Source: Methylothermaceae bacterium (GTDB lineage: Bacteria; Pseudomonadota; Gammaproteobacteria; Methylococcales; Methylothermaceae). Taken from it: 64,000 nucleotides of DNA. The position numbers and the translations under genes were made by a program. A model generated the notes under the pieces. That model was not told the origin of the DNA, did no database searches, and worked only from the letters and a program-made list of their open reading frames with translations. The stretch lies in assembly GCA_026981855.1 (NCBI GenBank), contig JALSIB010000020.1:1-64000 (forward strand). Direction: 5' to 3'. This document shows positions 35,873-46,481 of this stretch, in pieces (within the stretch, counting starts at the first letter, position 1; every line of letters starts with the position of its first letter).

Positions 35873-37266
35873 TGCGAAGTTCCCCGAAACCAGGCCAGTT
35901 TGCCATGTAACCGCACGACTTCGCCGATGATGACCAGGGTGGGAGGGGAAACGTTTTCCTTTTTGGCGCTGTCGGCCAGGGTGGCGACGGTGGCGATGAC
36001 GACTTTTTGCTCCGGCGTGGTACCCGCCTGAATCATCGCTGCCGGGGTTTCGGCCGGCATGCCGTGGCGGATCAGGGACTGGCAGACATCCGCCAGACCG
36101 AGCAGTCCCATGTAGATCACGAGCGTTTGATTGGGAACGATCATTTTTTCCCACTCCAGATTGGGGCGGTCTCCCCGGCGGTGGCCGGTCACGAACAGGC
36201 AGGACTGGGCATGATCGCGGTGGGTCAGAGGGATGCCGGCATAGCTCGCGCACCCCGATGCGGCGGTGATCCCGGGCACGACCAGGAAAGGAATGCCTTC
36301 TTCCGCCAGGCTTTCGATCTCCTCTCCCCCCCTGCCGAAAATGAAAGGATCCCCCCCTTTGAGCCTGACCACTCTTTTTCCCGCTTTGGCCAGGCGGACC
36401 AGCAAATGATTGATCTCCTCCTGCGCCAGGGTGTGGGCGGCGCGGGCCTTGCCGGCATAGATCTTTTCCGCGTCCCGCCTCACCAGTTCCAGCACCGCTT
36501 GGGACACCAGGCGGTCATAGACCACGACGTCGGCTTCCTGCATCAGTCGCAGCGCCCGGAATGTCAACAGGTCGGGGTCTCCCGGTCCGGCTCCGACCAG
36601 GGCGACGAAACCCGGCGATGTGCCGGTCGCCCGGGCGGCTGTCTGAAGGGCGCTTTCGAGAGCCTCCTCGGCTTTTTTCCGTTGTCCCGCCAGCATCAGT
36701 TGTCCGGGGGGGCCGGAAAGAACCTGTTCCCAGAAACGGCGTCTTTGTTCCTGACGGCTCAGCATTTTTTTGACCCGGTCGCGGTAATTACCTGCAAGTT
36801 TAGCCAATTGCCCAAAATTCGCAGGGATCATCGCTTCCAGGCGGGCTTTCAGCAGGCGGGTCAGAATCGGCGCGCGGCCCCCGCTGGAAATGGCGACCGT
36901 CAAGGGGGAACGATCGACGATGGCGGGCATGATGAAGTTGCAGCTTTCAGGTTGATCCACGGTATTGACCAGGAGGTGCTTATTTTCTCCCAGTTCCGCG
37001 ATCCGGGCGTTGAGCGCCGGGTCGTCGGTGGCGGCGATGACCAGTCGGCGCTGTTCCAGATCCCCGGGCTCGAAGGATTTTCGCCGCAGTGTCAAAGCCT
37101 CTTGTTTCGCCAGTTCGGTCAGACGGGGATGAAATGAAACGGAAAGCACGGTGACCTTCGCCCCGGCGCGAAGCAGGAGCTCGGTTTTCCGCAGAGCGGT
37201 CGAGCCACCGCCGACGACCAGGCAATCGCGTCCTTTGACATCGAGAAACACAGGCAGGTAGTCCAT
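35869..37266 (-). CDS. cysG: Siroheme synthase (multifunctional)
   Basis: A 465-residue fusion making siroheme from uroporphyrinogen III. The N-terminal precorrin-2 dehydrogenase/ferrochelatase (MDYLPVFLDVKGRDCLVVGG; VNTVDQPESCNFIMPAIV; AISSGGRAPILTRLL) is joined to a C-terminal uroporphyrinogen-III methyltransferase (VALVGAGPGDPDLLTFRAL; VRLKGGDPFIFGRGGEE; GITAASGCASYAGIPLTHR). Start ATG 37266 gives the family N-terminus. ATG 37281 is five codons longer and is exactly where a dispersed repeat ends, so it may be fortuitous. Siroheme serves sulfite and nitrite reductases, neither of which is in this window. Confidence 0.94.
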   Translation of the reverse strand: MDYLPVFLDVKGRDCLVVGGGSTALRKTELLLRAGAKVTVLSVSFHPRLTELAKQEALTLRRKSFEPGDLEQRRLVIAATDDPALNARIAELGENKHLLVNTVDQPESCNFIMPAIVDRSPLTVAISSGGRAPILTRLLKARLEAMIPANFGQLAKLAGNYRDRVKKMLSRQEQRRRFWEQVLSGPPGQLMLAGQRKKAEEALESALQTAARATGTSPGFVALVGAGPGDPDLLTFRALRLMQEADVVVYDRLVSQAVLELVRRDAEKIYAGKARAAHTLAQEEINHLLVRLAKAGKRVVRLKGGDPFIFGRGGEEIESLAEEGIPFLVVPGITAASGCASYAGIPLTHRDHAQSCLFVTGHRRGDRPNLEWEKMIVPNQTLVIYMGLLGLADVCQSLIRHGMPAETPAAMIQAGTTPEQKVVIATVATLADSAKKENVSPPTLVIIGEVVRLHGKLAWFRGTSQ

Positions 37267-37280
37267 TTTCTCAACATCCA

Positions 37281-37410
37281 TCGGTTTGCTTTTTCGGAGG
37301 CCGGGAAGGGTCCGCCGGACCGAAATTCGTCCGTAAATTCAGGCCCGGCGCGGCCCTCCCTGGCCGCTGACGGACCCTTCCCGGACCCCTCCGACAGAAG
37401 TGACAGGTGG
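37281..37410 (-). repeat. Dispersed repeat, long copy (130 nt)
   Basis: Reverse-orientation copy of the 27409-27492 repeat, with an extra ~46 nt (about 37345-37390) that itself contains GGGTCCGGGAAGGGTCCG-type internal repeats. One end touches the upstream in-frame ATG of cysG. It fills most of the divergent region between cysG and tusA, so it may carry or displace the cysG promoter. Confidence 0.75.
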
Positions 37411-37476
37411 TAAGGTCCATTTTTCCGCTCGTTGATTTGCTATGATTTTGTTGCATTGAAACTTGAGTGGGTAAGC

Positions 37477-37704
37477 ATGGAATTCGACAGGGAACTGGAT
37501 ACCAGTGGTCTCAATTGCCCCTTGCCATTGTTGCGGCTGAAAAAGACGCTGAACGAAATGGAAAGCGGGCAGATCGTTCATGTGATCGCCACCGATCCCG
37601 CCTCGGTTCTGGATTTCGGGGTCTTCGCCGATCAAAGTGGCAATGAGATTCTGGCGCAACGGCAAGACCAGGGACGATATCATTTCTGGATCCGTAAAAG
37701 ATAA
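37477..37704 (+). CDS. TusA-family sulfur carrier/transferase
   Basis: A 75-residue sulfur-relay protein. The TusA core LDTSGLNCPLPLLRLKKTL carries the acceptor cysteine in the CPxP motif at Cys14, and the rest (VHVIATDPASVLDF, YHFWIRKR) matches the compact alpha/beta fold. TusA proteins pass persulfide sulfur to tRNA 2-thiolation, molybdenum cofactor assembly or, in sulfur oxidisers, the Dsr system. Which one applies here is not shown. It lies divergent from cysG and convergent with the HAD gene. Confidence 0.9.
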   Translation: MEFDRELDTSGLNCPLPLLRLKKTLNEMESGQIVHVIATDPASVLDFGVFADQSGNEILAQRQDQGRYHFWIRKR

Positions 37705-37776
37705 GTGTGACCGGCCCACGGCGGGTGGGACAGGGTTGTGGTGCCGGATCCATGTTTCACCTGTTTCAGCGCTGGA

Positions 37777-38502
37777 CTATGCTTGACTTGTTCCCTCGTC
37801 GATGACGGCCGGATCGGTTCCCCGGCGCAGGGACAGCACGGGCCAGTTTTGGCTGCGGGCGATTTGCTCCAGCTTGGGGTCGGGATCGACGGCGACCGGG
37901 TGGCCCACTTGGTTGAGAAGCGGCAGGTCATTGTGGGAATCGGTATAGAAAGTCGCCGTTTCCGTTTGTAGCCGGTGTGCTTGCAACCATTGGTTGAGGC
38001 GCTCGACCTTGCCTTCCCGAAAGCACGGCGTGCCCGTGAAACGCCCGGTATAGCGATCGTTCGCAAATTCTGGACGGGTGGCGATGAGGTCATCGATGGC
38101 GAAAAGTTCTGCGATGGGGGCGGTGACGAAGGCATTGGTGGCGGTGATGATCACCAGCCGGTCGCCCCGTTGGCGATGGCATTCCACCAGCTTTTTGGCT
38201 GCCGGAAGCACGATGGGTTCGATTTTTTCCATGATGAACCGTTCCCGGAGACGATGCAGGACTTTGGGGGGGTGGGCGCTCAAGGGTTTGAGGGCGAACT
38301 GGAGGAAATCGCGGATATCGAGAACGCCCTGTTGGTAGTCCTGGTAAAACCTGCGATTGGCGGCTTCGTATTCGTCAGCGTCCACGAGGCCGTGTTCCAC
38401 CAGGAACTGGCCCCACAGATAGTCGCTGTCACCGCCCAGCAGGGTGTTGTCCAGGTCGAACAATGCCAGCGAGGGGGAGGTGGGATGGGATTTGGGAATC
38501 AC
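37777..38502 (-). CDS. HAD-IB family phosphatase (SerB-like)
   Basis: A 241-residue haloacid-dehalogenase phosphatase. Motif I is ALFDLDNTLLGGDSDY (nucleophile Asp, DxDNT). Motif II lies in LVIITATNAFVTAPIAE, motif III in FREGKVERL, and motif IV in FYTDSHNDLPLLNQV. This pattern fits the HAD-IB subfamily whose members act on phosphoserine or similar small phosphates. The length is typical for TIGR01490 proteins. The start is GTG at 38502 with a weak AGG upstream. Substrate unknown. Confidence 0.85.
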   Translation of the reverse strand: MIPKSHPTSPSLALFDLDNTLLGGDSDYLWGQFLVEHGLVDADEYEAANRRFYQDYQQGVLDIRDFLQFALKPLSAHPPKVLHRLRERFIMEKIEPIVLPAAKKLVECHRQRGDRLVIITATNAFVTAPIAELFAIDDLIATRPEFANDRYTGRFTGTPCFREGKVERLNQWLQAHRLQTETATFYTDSHNDLPLLNQVGHPVAVDPDPKLEQIARSQNWPVLSLRRGTDPAVIDEGTSQA

Positions 38503-38588
38503 TTGCGGTTGCCTGAATCCTTGTGTAGGTTATATTTCCATGAGTTGTTCATTTTATCATCTCTCATCCGTTGCATCTTCTTCAGGCC

Positions 38589-39116
38589 ATGATCGATTCT
38601 GAAGGATATCGCCTGAATGTGGGGATCGTTCTCTGCAACGATGCGGGCGCCGTTTTCTGGGCCCGGCGGATCGGCATGCGTTCCTGGCAGTTTCCCCAAG
38701 GGGGCATCAAGCACAAGGAAGATCCGGAAGCGGCGATGTTCCGGGAGCTTTACGAGGAGACCGGCCTGACGCACCAGGACGTCGATATCATAGGCCGTAC
38801 CCGGGATTGGTTGCACTATCGTCTGCCAACACGTTATATCCGGCGGCATTCCTTGCCTTTGTGTATCGGTCAGAAACAATTATGGTTCTTGCTCAGGCTT
38901 CGAACCTTGGAAGATCGTATTCGGTTGGACTGTAGCGGTCATCCCGAGTTCGACGATTGGCGATGGGTGGAATATTGGCACCCTGTCCGGGAAGTGGTCT
39001 ATTTTAAAAGGGAGGTGTATCGCAAGGCGCTGGCTGAGCTTGGGCGTTTTCTGGTTTCCGACAGTGTGCCCATCGATCCGAGCGGATACCTGACCCGTCA
39101 AAAGGACTCCTGTTAA
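38589..39116 (+). CDS. rppH: RNA pyrophosphohydrolase
   Basis: A 175-residue Nudix hydrolase that removes pyrophosphate from mRNA 5' ends and so starts RNA decay. The start [20 protein letters not shown] is the family start. [20 protein letters not shown] then ELYEETGL forms the Nudix box with its metal-binding glutamates. [15 protein letters not shown] is the RNA-contact loop. ATG 38589 is preferred over 38571. Length and C-terminus are normal. Confidence 0.94.
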   Translation: MIDSEGYRLNVGIVLCNDAGAVFWARRIGMRSWQFPQGGIKHKEDPEAAMFRELYEETGLTHQDVDIIGRTRDWLHYRLPTRYIRRHSLPLCIGQKQLWFLLRLRTLEDRIRLDCSGHPEFDDWRWVEYWHPVREVVYFKREVYRKALAELGRFLVSDSVPIDPSGYLTRQKDSC

Positions 39117-39155
39117 GTTCTTCTGTCACCCGTCACGGTATTTTAGGAGGAAAAT

Positions 39156-39596
39156 TTGTCCTATTTCAGGAAGCTGCTGGGGACAGTCCTGATCTTGTCG
39201 CTCCTGATTCCCCTGATTTGTCAGGCAGGGGATCATGCGCCGGTGGTGGTCGCCGTGAATCCTTCCGTGATGGCGGCCGTGATGTCCCGCAATGAAATCC
39301 GGGCTGTTTTCGCCATGCGGCGAAGCACTTGGCGTGACGGGACGCCCGTTCGTGTGTTCGTTTTGCCTGACGACGATCCTGTACACCGGGATTTTTGCAA
39401 GAAAATCCTGAAGATCTATCCCCACCAGTTACGCCGGATCTGGGATCGGAACATCTTCTCGGGGATCGGCCAGACCCCGATTGAAGTCGAGAGCCTCAGC
39501 GAGATGCGGGAGCGGATTTCGCGAACCAGCGGGGCCATTGGTTATTTGACCGAAGATCACGTCGATGCCTCGGTTAGGAAGGTGGAGGTGCCATAA
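39156..39596 (+). CDS. Small PstS/PBP-like periplasmic protein
   Basis: A 146-residue exported protein like the short 'phosphate ABC transporter substrate-binding' proteins. A signal peptide (LGTVLILSLLIPLICQA) precedes VVVAVNPSVMAAVMSRNEIR, the 'IFxxRxxxW.dG..V.vf.lp' pattern (FAMRRSTWRDGTPVRVFVLP), and GAIGYLTEDHV. It is about half the size of a real PstS, so it contains only one lobe and is not a normal transporter subunit. The start is TTG 39156 with a near-perfect AGGAGGA 6 nt upstream. The porin gene begins on the very next base after its stop. Confidence 0.75.
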   Translation: MSYFRKLLGTVLILSLLIPLICQAGDHAPVVVAVNPSVMAAVMSRNEIRAVFAMRRSTWRDGTPVRVFVLPDDDPVHRDFCKKILKIYPHQLRRIWDRNIFSGIGQTPIEVESLSEMRERISRTSGAIGYLTEDHVDASVRKVEVP

Positions 39597-40829
39597 GTGA
39601 ATTCGGTGAGGATAAAAAGGGGGTGGGCCGGCAAGACGGTGAAAGCGGATCTTGTAATCGCTTTGCTTCTGCTGGCCGTCTCGAGTGGCGCTGTGGCGGG
39701 CGACGAGCCGCTTTGGCGCAGCAGCCTTCAGTTTCACGGCTTTCTCAGCCAGGGCTTTGTTTGGACATCCGCCAATCGTTGGTATGGGGACAGCGAGGAA
39801 GGGAGCCTTGATTTTACCGAGATGGGGCTCAATTTGTCCTTTCGGCCCGTGGGTCCGTTGAGGCTGGCGGCTCAGGGGGTTTTTCGCCGCAGCGGCCGGC
39901 TCAACCCCCACGAGGTACGGCTCGACTATGCCTTGGCGGACTATACCTTCCTCTCCACCGCTCAGGGGCGGTTGGGAATCATGTTGGGGCGGGTCAAGAA
40001 TCCACTGGGTCTTTACAACGAAACCCGGGATGTGGCTTTCACCCGGCCGACCATCTTCCTTCCCCAGAGTGTCTATTTCGACCGGACCAGAAATTTTGGT
40101 CTGGCCAATGATGGCTTTCAGTTCTACGGCGAATATTCCACCGCCTGGGGGGATTGGTTTCTGCGCGCCGGGGCCGGCTGGCCCAACGGAACCCGGGACA
40201 AGGAATTCGAGCGTTTGATTTTAGGGAGGAACTGGGATGGTGAGTTCGAGCCGAGGCTTTCCGGCATCGGCCGCCTGGTGTATGAATATCAGGGAGGAAT
40301 GGTCCGGCTGGCGGTGACAGGGGCGATCGTCAATACCGAATATCAGCCGGGCAAGAACAATCCCTTCCAGCGCGGCTGGCTTGCCTTCAAGCCGGTGATC
40401 TTTTCCGCCCAGTACAACGGGGAGAAATTGACCATTACCGGGGAATACGCCCTCCGTTTTTCCAAATTCGATGATTTTGGAATCTATTTTCCTGATCAGA
40501 GCGTAACGGGTGAGAGTTACTACCTGCAGGCAAGCTATCGCATAGTGCCGAAAGTGGAAGTGGTGGGACGGTATGATGTGTACTTTGCCGACCGTGACGA
40601 TACCAGCGGGCGGAAATATGCCAAACTGACCGGCAATCCCCGGCACAAGCGTTTCGCCCGTGACTGGACGGCGGGAATCCGTTGGGACATCACTCCCTGG
40701 TGGATGGTCCGGGCCGAGTACCACAATGTATATGGAACCGGTTGGCTTGCGGTTTCAGAGAACGGCGATTTCAGTGATGCCCGGAAACGGTGGCACATGT
40801 TCACCTTTTTGACCGCTTTCCGCTTTTGA
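39597..40829 (+). CDS. Outer-membrane porin-like beta-barrel protein
   Basis: A 410-residue protein with a signal peptide (VIALLLLAVSSGAVAGD) and alternating beta-strands ending in a C-terminal phenylalanine (FTFLTAFRF), the sorting signal for outer-membrane barrels. Segments such as RLAAQGVFRRSG, LGIMLGRVKNPLGLYNETRD and YYLQASYRIVPKVEVVGRYD are typical strand-turn-strand repeats. It starts with GTG directly after the stop of the PBP-like gene, so the two form an operon. Substrate unknown; PstS-like neighbours often accompany anion-selective porins. Confidence 0.78.
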   Translation: MNSVRIKRGWAGKTVKADLVIALLLLAVSSGAVAGDEPLWRSSLQFHGFLSQGFVWTSANRWYGDSEEGSLDFTEMGLNLSFRPVGPLRLAAQGVFRRSGRLNPHEVRLDYALADYTFLSTAQGRLGIMLGRVKNPLGLYNETRDVAFTRPTIFLPQSVYFDRTRNFGLANDGFQFYGEYSTAWGDWFLRAGAGWPNGTRDKEFERLILGRNWDGEFEPRLSGIGRLVYEYQGGMVRLAVTGAIVNTEYQPGKNNPFQRGWLAFKPVIFSAQYNGEKLTITGEYALRFSKFDDFGIYFPDQSVTGESYYLQASYRIVPKVEVVGRYDVYFADRDDTSGRKYAKLTGNPRHKRFARDWTAGIRWDITPWWMVRAEYHNVYGTGWLAVSENGDFSDARKRWHMFTFLTAFRF

Positions 40830-40838
40830 CCGCAGGCG

Positions 40839-41663
40839 TTAATAGCCTTCCGAGTGGAAATCAAGGCCCGCAGGCGGGTTTTCGAGTCTTTCCACCCGGG
40901 TTTCTATTTTGCCGTCAGGATGCAGTTCCAGCCAGCGCCAGCCGGGGGGTAGGGAATCCAGGGCGAAAGTTTCGGAATGGGGCTTGAACTGAAAGCAGGT
41001 GGAGGGAACGCTCCAGAGGGGAGTCGATTGGTGGTGGGTACTGAAAGTCTGGTGGACATGGCCGAATATTACCGCTTTGACCTGGCTGAAATCACTCAGC
41101 AAGGCAAGAAATTCTTCTCCATTGTCCAGCCGCATGGTGTCCATCCAGGCGCTTCCCACCGGCACGGGTGGATGGTGCAGAGCGATCAAGGCCGGGCGAC
41201 CGTCTCCAGCAGTGAGGCTTTGGGCGAGAAAATCCAGCTCCTTTCGAGACAGATGTCCTTGATGGGAATTTTCCTTGTGGCTGTCCAGACAAACAAGTTG
41301 CCACGGGGGGAAGAGAATGCGCCTGGCGCAGTGGCTTTCATGCCGGCACAGGATGGCGTCCATCAAGGCCGGGGAATCATGATTGCCCGGCAGACACACC
41401 CATGGCACCGCGAGGTTGTCCATGATATGGCGTAAACGCCGGTAACTGTCTTCGAAGGGGTCTTGTACCAGGTCGCCTGTCAGAAGGATCAGTTCAGGGG
41501 GCCACAGGGGATGGGACAGCAGGTGCCGCAGGACTTCCCGCAAGCTGAGTTCGGTGTCCACACCCATCAGAGTCTGGCCCGCCCGTTCCAGAAGGTGACA
41601 GTCCGATAGCTGGAGAATTCTGAAAGGCGCCTCACCTTCCAGTCGGAGTTCGGTCGATTTCAT
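40839..41663 (-). CDS. Metallophosphoesterase, CpdA-like cyclic nucleotide phosphodiesterase
   Basis: A 274-residue calcineurin-like phosphoesterase. All metal motifs are present in order: LQLSDCHLL, LLTGDLVQD, CLPGNHDSP, IALHHPPVPVG and IFGHVHQT. The arrangement resembles CpdA (cAMP phosphodiesterase, IcC), including the two-metal site and length. ATG 41663 overlaps the argA stop as ATGA, so it is translated from the argA message. Other members of the family act on phosphodiesters of different kinds, so cAMP is likely rather than proven. Confidence 0.86.
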   Translation of the reverse strand: MKSTELRLEGEAPFRILQLSDCHLLERAGQTLMGVDTELSLREVLRHLLSHPLWPPELILLTGDLVQDPFEDSYRRLRHIMDNLAVPWVCLPGNHDSPALMDAILCRHESHCARRILFPPWQLVCLDSHKENSHQGHLSRKELDFLAQSLTAGDGRPALIALHHPPVPVGSAWMDTMRLDNGEEFLALLSDFSQVKAVIFGHVHQTFSTHHQSTPLWSVPSTCFQFKPHSETFALDSLPPGWRWLELHPDGKIETRVERLENPPAGLDFHSEGY

Positions 41664-42970
41664 AGGCATTTGAGCAGGATTTTGGAGTTGCGTTTGTAGT
41701 TGTAACAGGATTTGCGCTCCACCGGTAACTCGTTGAAATCGACAAGACGAAATCCCCGTTCCAGGAACCAATGGGTGGTGCGGGTCGTGAGGACGAACAG
41801 CCGGCGCAACCCCAGGCTGCGGGCTTTTTCCTCTATCGCCTCGAGGAGGCGTTTTCCCCTGTCTTCTCCCCGATATTCGGGATGAAGGGCCAGGCAGGCC
41901 AGCTCTCCCATTCCGGCTTCAGGGAAGGCGTGGAGTGCGGCGCAGCCGATGATCAGTCCGTCGCGTTCGATCACCCAATAGTCGCCGATTTCCATTTCGA
42001 TTCTTTCCCGGGAACGCTTGACCAAAATCCCCTCTCTTTCCAAAGGCTCGATCAGTTCCAGGATTCCGCCGATATCTTCGATCCGGGCGCCGCGCAAGGT
42101 TTCGAAAGGTTCGGCCGCTATCAAGGTGCCGATGCCGTCGCGGCTGAACAGCTCCAGCAACAGGGCGCCATCCACATGCCGGTCGAGCAGATGGGCGCGG
42201 GTGACGCCGTGTTCGACCGCTTCGACGGCCGCTTCCACATGTTGCGCGACTTCCGGGGTGAATGCCTCCCAGTTCAGCAGATCCCTGGCTTCGGCGGTGG
42301 TCATTTGCCGGATGGGGGAGCGGATGCGGGCGTCGATGCAATCGTGCTCCATCAACAACAAGAGCTTGTCGGCCCCGATTGCGCCGGCGATGGCCATCGC
42401 GACCCGCTCGGCGCCGAGGTTGAAGGTTTCACCGCTGGGTGAATAGCCCAAAGGAGAGACCAGAACCAGGTTTTCGCCCGCCAACAGTGCCTGGATGTTT
42501 TCCCGGTCCACCCTTCTCACCTCCCCGGTATGTTCGAAGTCGATTCCATCGATCACACCCAATGGCCTGGCGGTGACGAAATTGCCGGAGACGACCTTGA
42601 GGCGCAGTCCCGCCATGGGGGAATCGGCGATTCCCATCGACAGCCGGGCTTCGATTTCCACCCGTACCTGGCCTGCGGCTTCTTTGACGCACTCGAGCGC
42701 CCTGGGATCGGTGATGCGGAGGTTTCGGTGATAACGGCTGGAGATCCCCAAAGTCTCCAGCCGCCGTTCTATCTGGGGGCGGATGCCGTGGACCAGAACT
42801 AGGCGGATGCCCAGACCGTGGAGCAGGGCGAGATCATGGATCAGCCCGGTGAAACGCTCATCGAGAAGGGCTTCCCCACCGAAGAAAACCACGAAGGTTT
42901 TCCCCCGGTGGGCATGGATATAGGGAGACGAAGCCCGGAACCAGCGGACGAAGGTGTCCGGCTCTGTCAC
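41660..42970 (-). CDS. argA: N-acetylglutamate synthase
   Basis: A 436-residue fusion for the first step of arginine synthesis. The N-terminal amino-acid-kinase-like domain (FVVFFGGEALLDERF; LVLVHGIRPQIERRL; GLRLKVVSGNFVTARPLGVI) is followed by a GNAT acetyltransferase (GCAALHAFPEAGMGELACLA; ALHPEYRGEDRGKRLLEAIE). This is the kinase-GNAT form typical of gammaproteobacteria and is usually feedback-inhibited by arginine. It lies 3 nt after ilvD and overlaps the CpdA-like gene. Confidence 0.94.
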   Translation of the reverse strand: MTEPDTFVRWFRASSPYIHAHRGKTFVVFFGGEALLDERFTGLIHDLALLHGLGIRLVLVHGIRPQIERRLETLGISSRYHRNLRITDPRALECVKEAAGQVRVEIEARLSMGIADSPMAGLRLKVVSGNFVTARPLGVIDGIDFEHTGEVRRVDRENIQALLAGENLVLVSPLGYSPSGETFNLGAERVAMAIAGAIGADKLLLLMEHDCIDARIRSPIRQMTTAEARDLLNWEAFTPEVAQHVEAAVEAVEHGVTRAHLLDRHVDGALLLELFSRDGIGTLIAAEPFETLRGARIEDIGGILELIEPLEREGILVKRSRERIEMEIGDYWVIERDGLIIGCAALHAFPEAGMGELACLALHPEYRGEDRGKRLLEAIEEKARSLGLRRLFVLTTRTTHWFLERGFRLVDFNELPVERKSCYNYKRNSKILLKCL

Positions 42971-42973
42971 GGC

Positions 42974-44671
<1,698 letters not shown>

Positions 44672-44790
44672 CGAATTTCAACTCCATCGATTGTTGGGGT
44701 TTGCCTTGAAAGCGTCATTGGGGCATAGGGTGAAAACAAAGAGAGAGGTTCCGGCAAGGCCTGCATATTCTCGCCGCGCCGGGGTGGCCA

Positions 44791-45465
44791 TCATAACGAA
44801 GACAGGGAATCCCATCCGCGTTTCCGCCGCCACCCGAGGCGGGGAAGGATCAGGCCCAGCAGAATGCCCCCGGCGAGCACGGCGGCGCCGATGAGAAACC
44901 ATCGCTGCGAGTTTTCGCGGTTCAGAGTCTTGTTTTCCAGTTCGAGCCGTTGAATCTGTCTTTCCTGCTCGGCCACCCGTTCGCGCAAGCGGTTGCGCTC
45001 GGCCTCGATCTCGATGGCATGGGTGGCCGCATGGCGAATATGTTTGAGCTCGTTTTCCAGACGGGTGTTTCGCTCAGTCAGTTCGGCGGTTTCGCTGGTC
45101 AGGGACCCTTTGGCCTGTTTCAGGGTTTCGAGCGCTTGCTTGAGCTGGGCGTTTTCGCTTTTCAACCGTTCGATCTGGCCGGTGGCGGCTTCCAGTTTCT
45201 TGCGTGCGCTGGGTTCAGCGCTCAAATAGCGGGTCAGTATCCACCCTGTGGTTCCGTCGTGGAGACGTATCTTGCTGTAGCCGCTTCGGGAGTCCTGCTC
45301 CAGGACAGTGACGGATGCGCCGCTTCTCAGCCGCCGCAGAATCTTGTATCGGATTCCTTTTCCCGCCCTCAGGTTCACTTCGATCCGATCCGTGACATAG
45401 GCGGTTTTATCGGCGTAGGCGGTGCAGGTCAACAGCAGCAGAAACAGGATGGCTATGATTTTCAT
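44791..45465 (-). CDS. SH3-domain and coiled-coil membrane protein (TIGR04211 type)
   Basis: A 224-residue protein. Signal peptide MKIIAILFLLLLTCTAYA is followed by an SH3b domain (AYVTDRIEVNLRAGKGIRYK; GASVTVLEQDSRSGYSKIRL; TGWILTRYLSAEPSARKKLE). A ~90-residue coiled coil, leucine/glutamate/lysine rich, precedes one C-terminal helix (WFLIGAAVLAGGILLGLILP) with a basic tail. It therefore sits in the inner membrane with the SH3 domain in the periplasm, possibly contacting peptidoglycan. The upstream in-frame part is out of family and excluded. Function unknown. Confidence 0.83.
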   Translation of the reverse strand: MKIIAILFLLLLTCTAYADKTAYVTDRIEVNLRAGKGIRYKILRRLRSGASVTVLEQDSRSGYSKIRLHDGTTGWILTRYLSAEPSARKKLEAATGQIERLKSENAQLKQALETLKQAKGSLTSETAELTERNTRLENELKHIRHAATHAIEIEAERNRLRERVAEQERQIQRLELENKTLNRENSQRWFLIGAAVLAGGILLGLILPRLGWRRKRGWDSLSSL

Positions 45466-45572
45466 CGGGGGATGGACTCCGTAATGCCGGTGGATGGCGA
45501 TACGGCATTGTACCCTTCGATCATGGATCGTTTCACCTGGTGAAGACAACCGAACATCCCCCCTCGGCTGAT

Positions 45573-46481
45573 TCAAATACCTGTCTGGGGGAGGAGGAGG
45601 AATTCCAGCAACGCTTTTTGCGCGTGCAGCCTGTTTTCGGCTTCGTCCCACACCACGCTTTGGGGCCCTTCCAAAACCTCGGCGCTGACTTCTTCGCCTC
45701 GGTGTGCGGGCAGGCAGTGCATGAAAAGGGCGTCGGACCGGGCCAGTTGCATGATTTCCGGCGTCACCTGGAAATGGCGAAAGGCGTCTCGGCGTTGCCG
45801 TTGTTCTTCTTCTTGGCCCATGCTGGCCCAGACGTCGGTGACGATCAGGTTCGCGCCGCTGGCGGCCTGCCGGGGGTCATGGGTAAGCGTCACATGGGAG
45901 GCGGAACGCTCGAGCAGCCCGGCTTCCGGTTCGTAACCTTCGGGGCAGGCGACATTGAGCTGGAAGTCCAGCAGTTTCGCGGCGTTGATATAGGACTGAC
46001 ACATGTTGTTGCCATCGCCGATCCAGGCGACCGTACGTCCCCGGATTTCACCCCGGTGCTCGAACCAGGTTTGCATGTCCGCCAGCAATTGGCACGGGTG
46101 GAAGCGATCGGTCAGGGCATTGATCACGGGCACCCTGGAGTATTTCGCGAATCGTTCCACCGTATCGTGGCTGTGGGTGCGAAGGGCGATGACGTCGACC
46201 ATTCTGGACAGCACCCGGGCGGTGTCTTCAAGCGGTTCCCCGCGCTCCAGCTGGGAATCCTTGGGGGCGAGGAAAATGGCGGCGCCGCCCAGTTGTACGA
46301 TGCCGGCCTCGAAAGATACCCGGGTACGGGTGGAGGCCTTTTCGAAGATCATTCCCAGAACCCGGTTTTTCAGCGGCTCATAAGGGCCGGCCAGGCGTTT
46401 GCGCTCCATGGCGCGGTGGATCAGCATTCTCAGTTCTTCTGCCTGGAGGTCCTGGAGGGTGAGGAAGTGTCGGGTTTTCAC
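45573..46481 (-). CDS. argF: Ornithine carbamoyltransferase
   Basis: A 302-residue enzyme making citrulline from ornithine and carbamoyl phosphate. Carbamoyl-phosphate site [13 protein letters not shown] is intact, as are [13 protein letters not shown] (HPxQ), and [16 protein letters not shown] (HCLPAHR). ATG overlaps the argD stop by 4 nt (ATGA). It is second in the argD-argF operon. Confidence 0.95.
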   Translation of the reverse strand: MKTRHFLTLQDLQAEELRMLIHRAMERKRLAGPYEPLKNRVLGMIFEKASTRTRVSFEAGIVQLGGAAIFLAPKDSQLERGEPLEDTARVLSRMVDVIALRTHSHDTVERFAKYSRVPVINALTDRFHPCQLLADMQTWFEHRGEIRGRTVAWIGDGNNMCQSYINAAKLLDFQLNVACPEGYEPEAGLLERSASHVTLTHDPRQAASGANLIVTDVWASMGQEEEQRQRRDAFRHFQVTPEIMQLARSDALFMHCLPAHRGEEVSAEVLEGPQSVVWDEAENRLHAQKALLEFLLLPQTGI

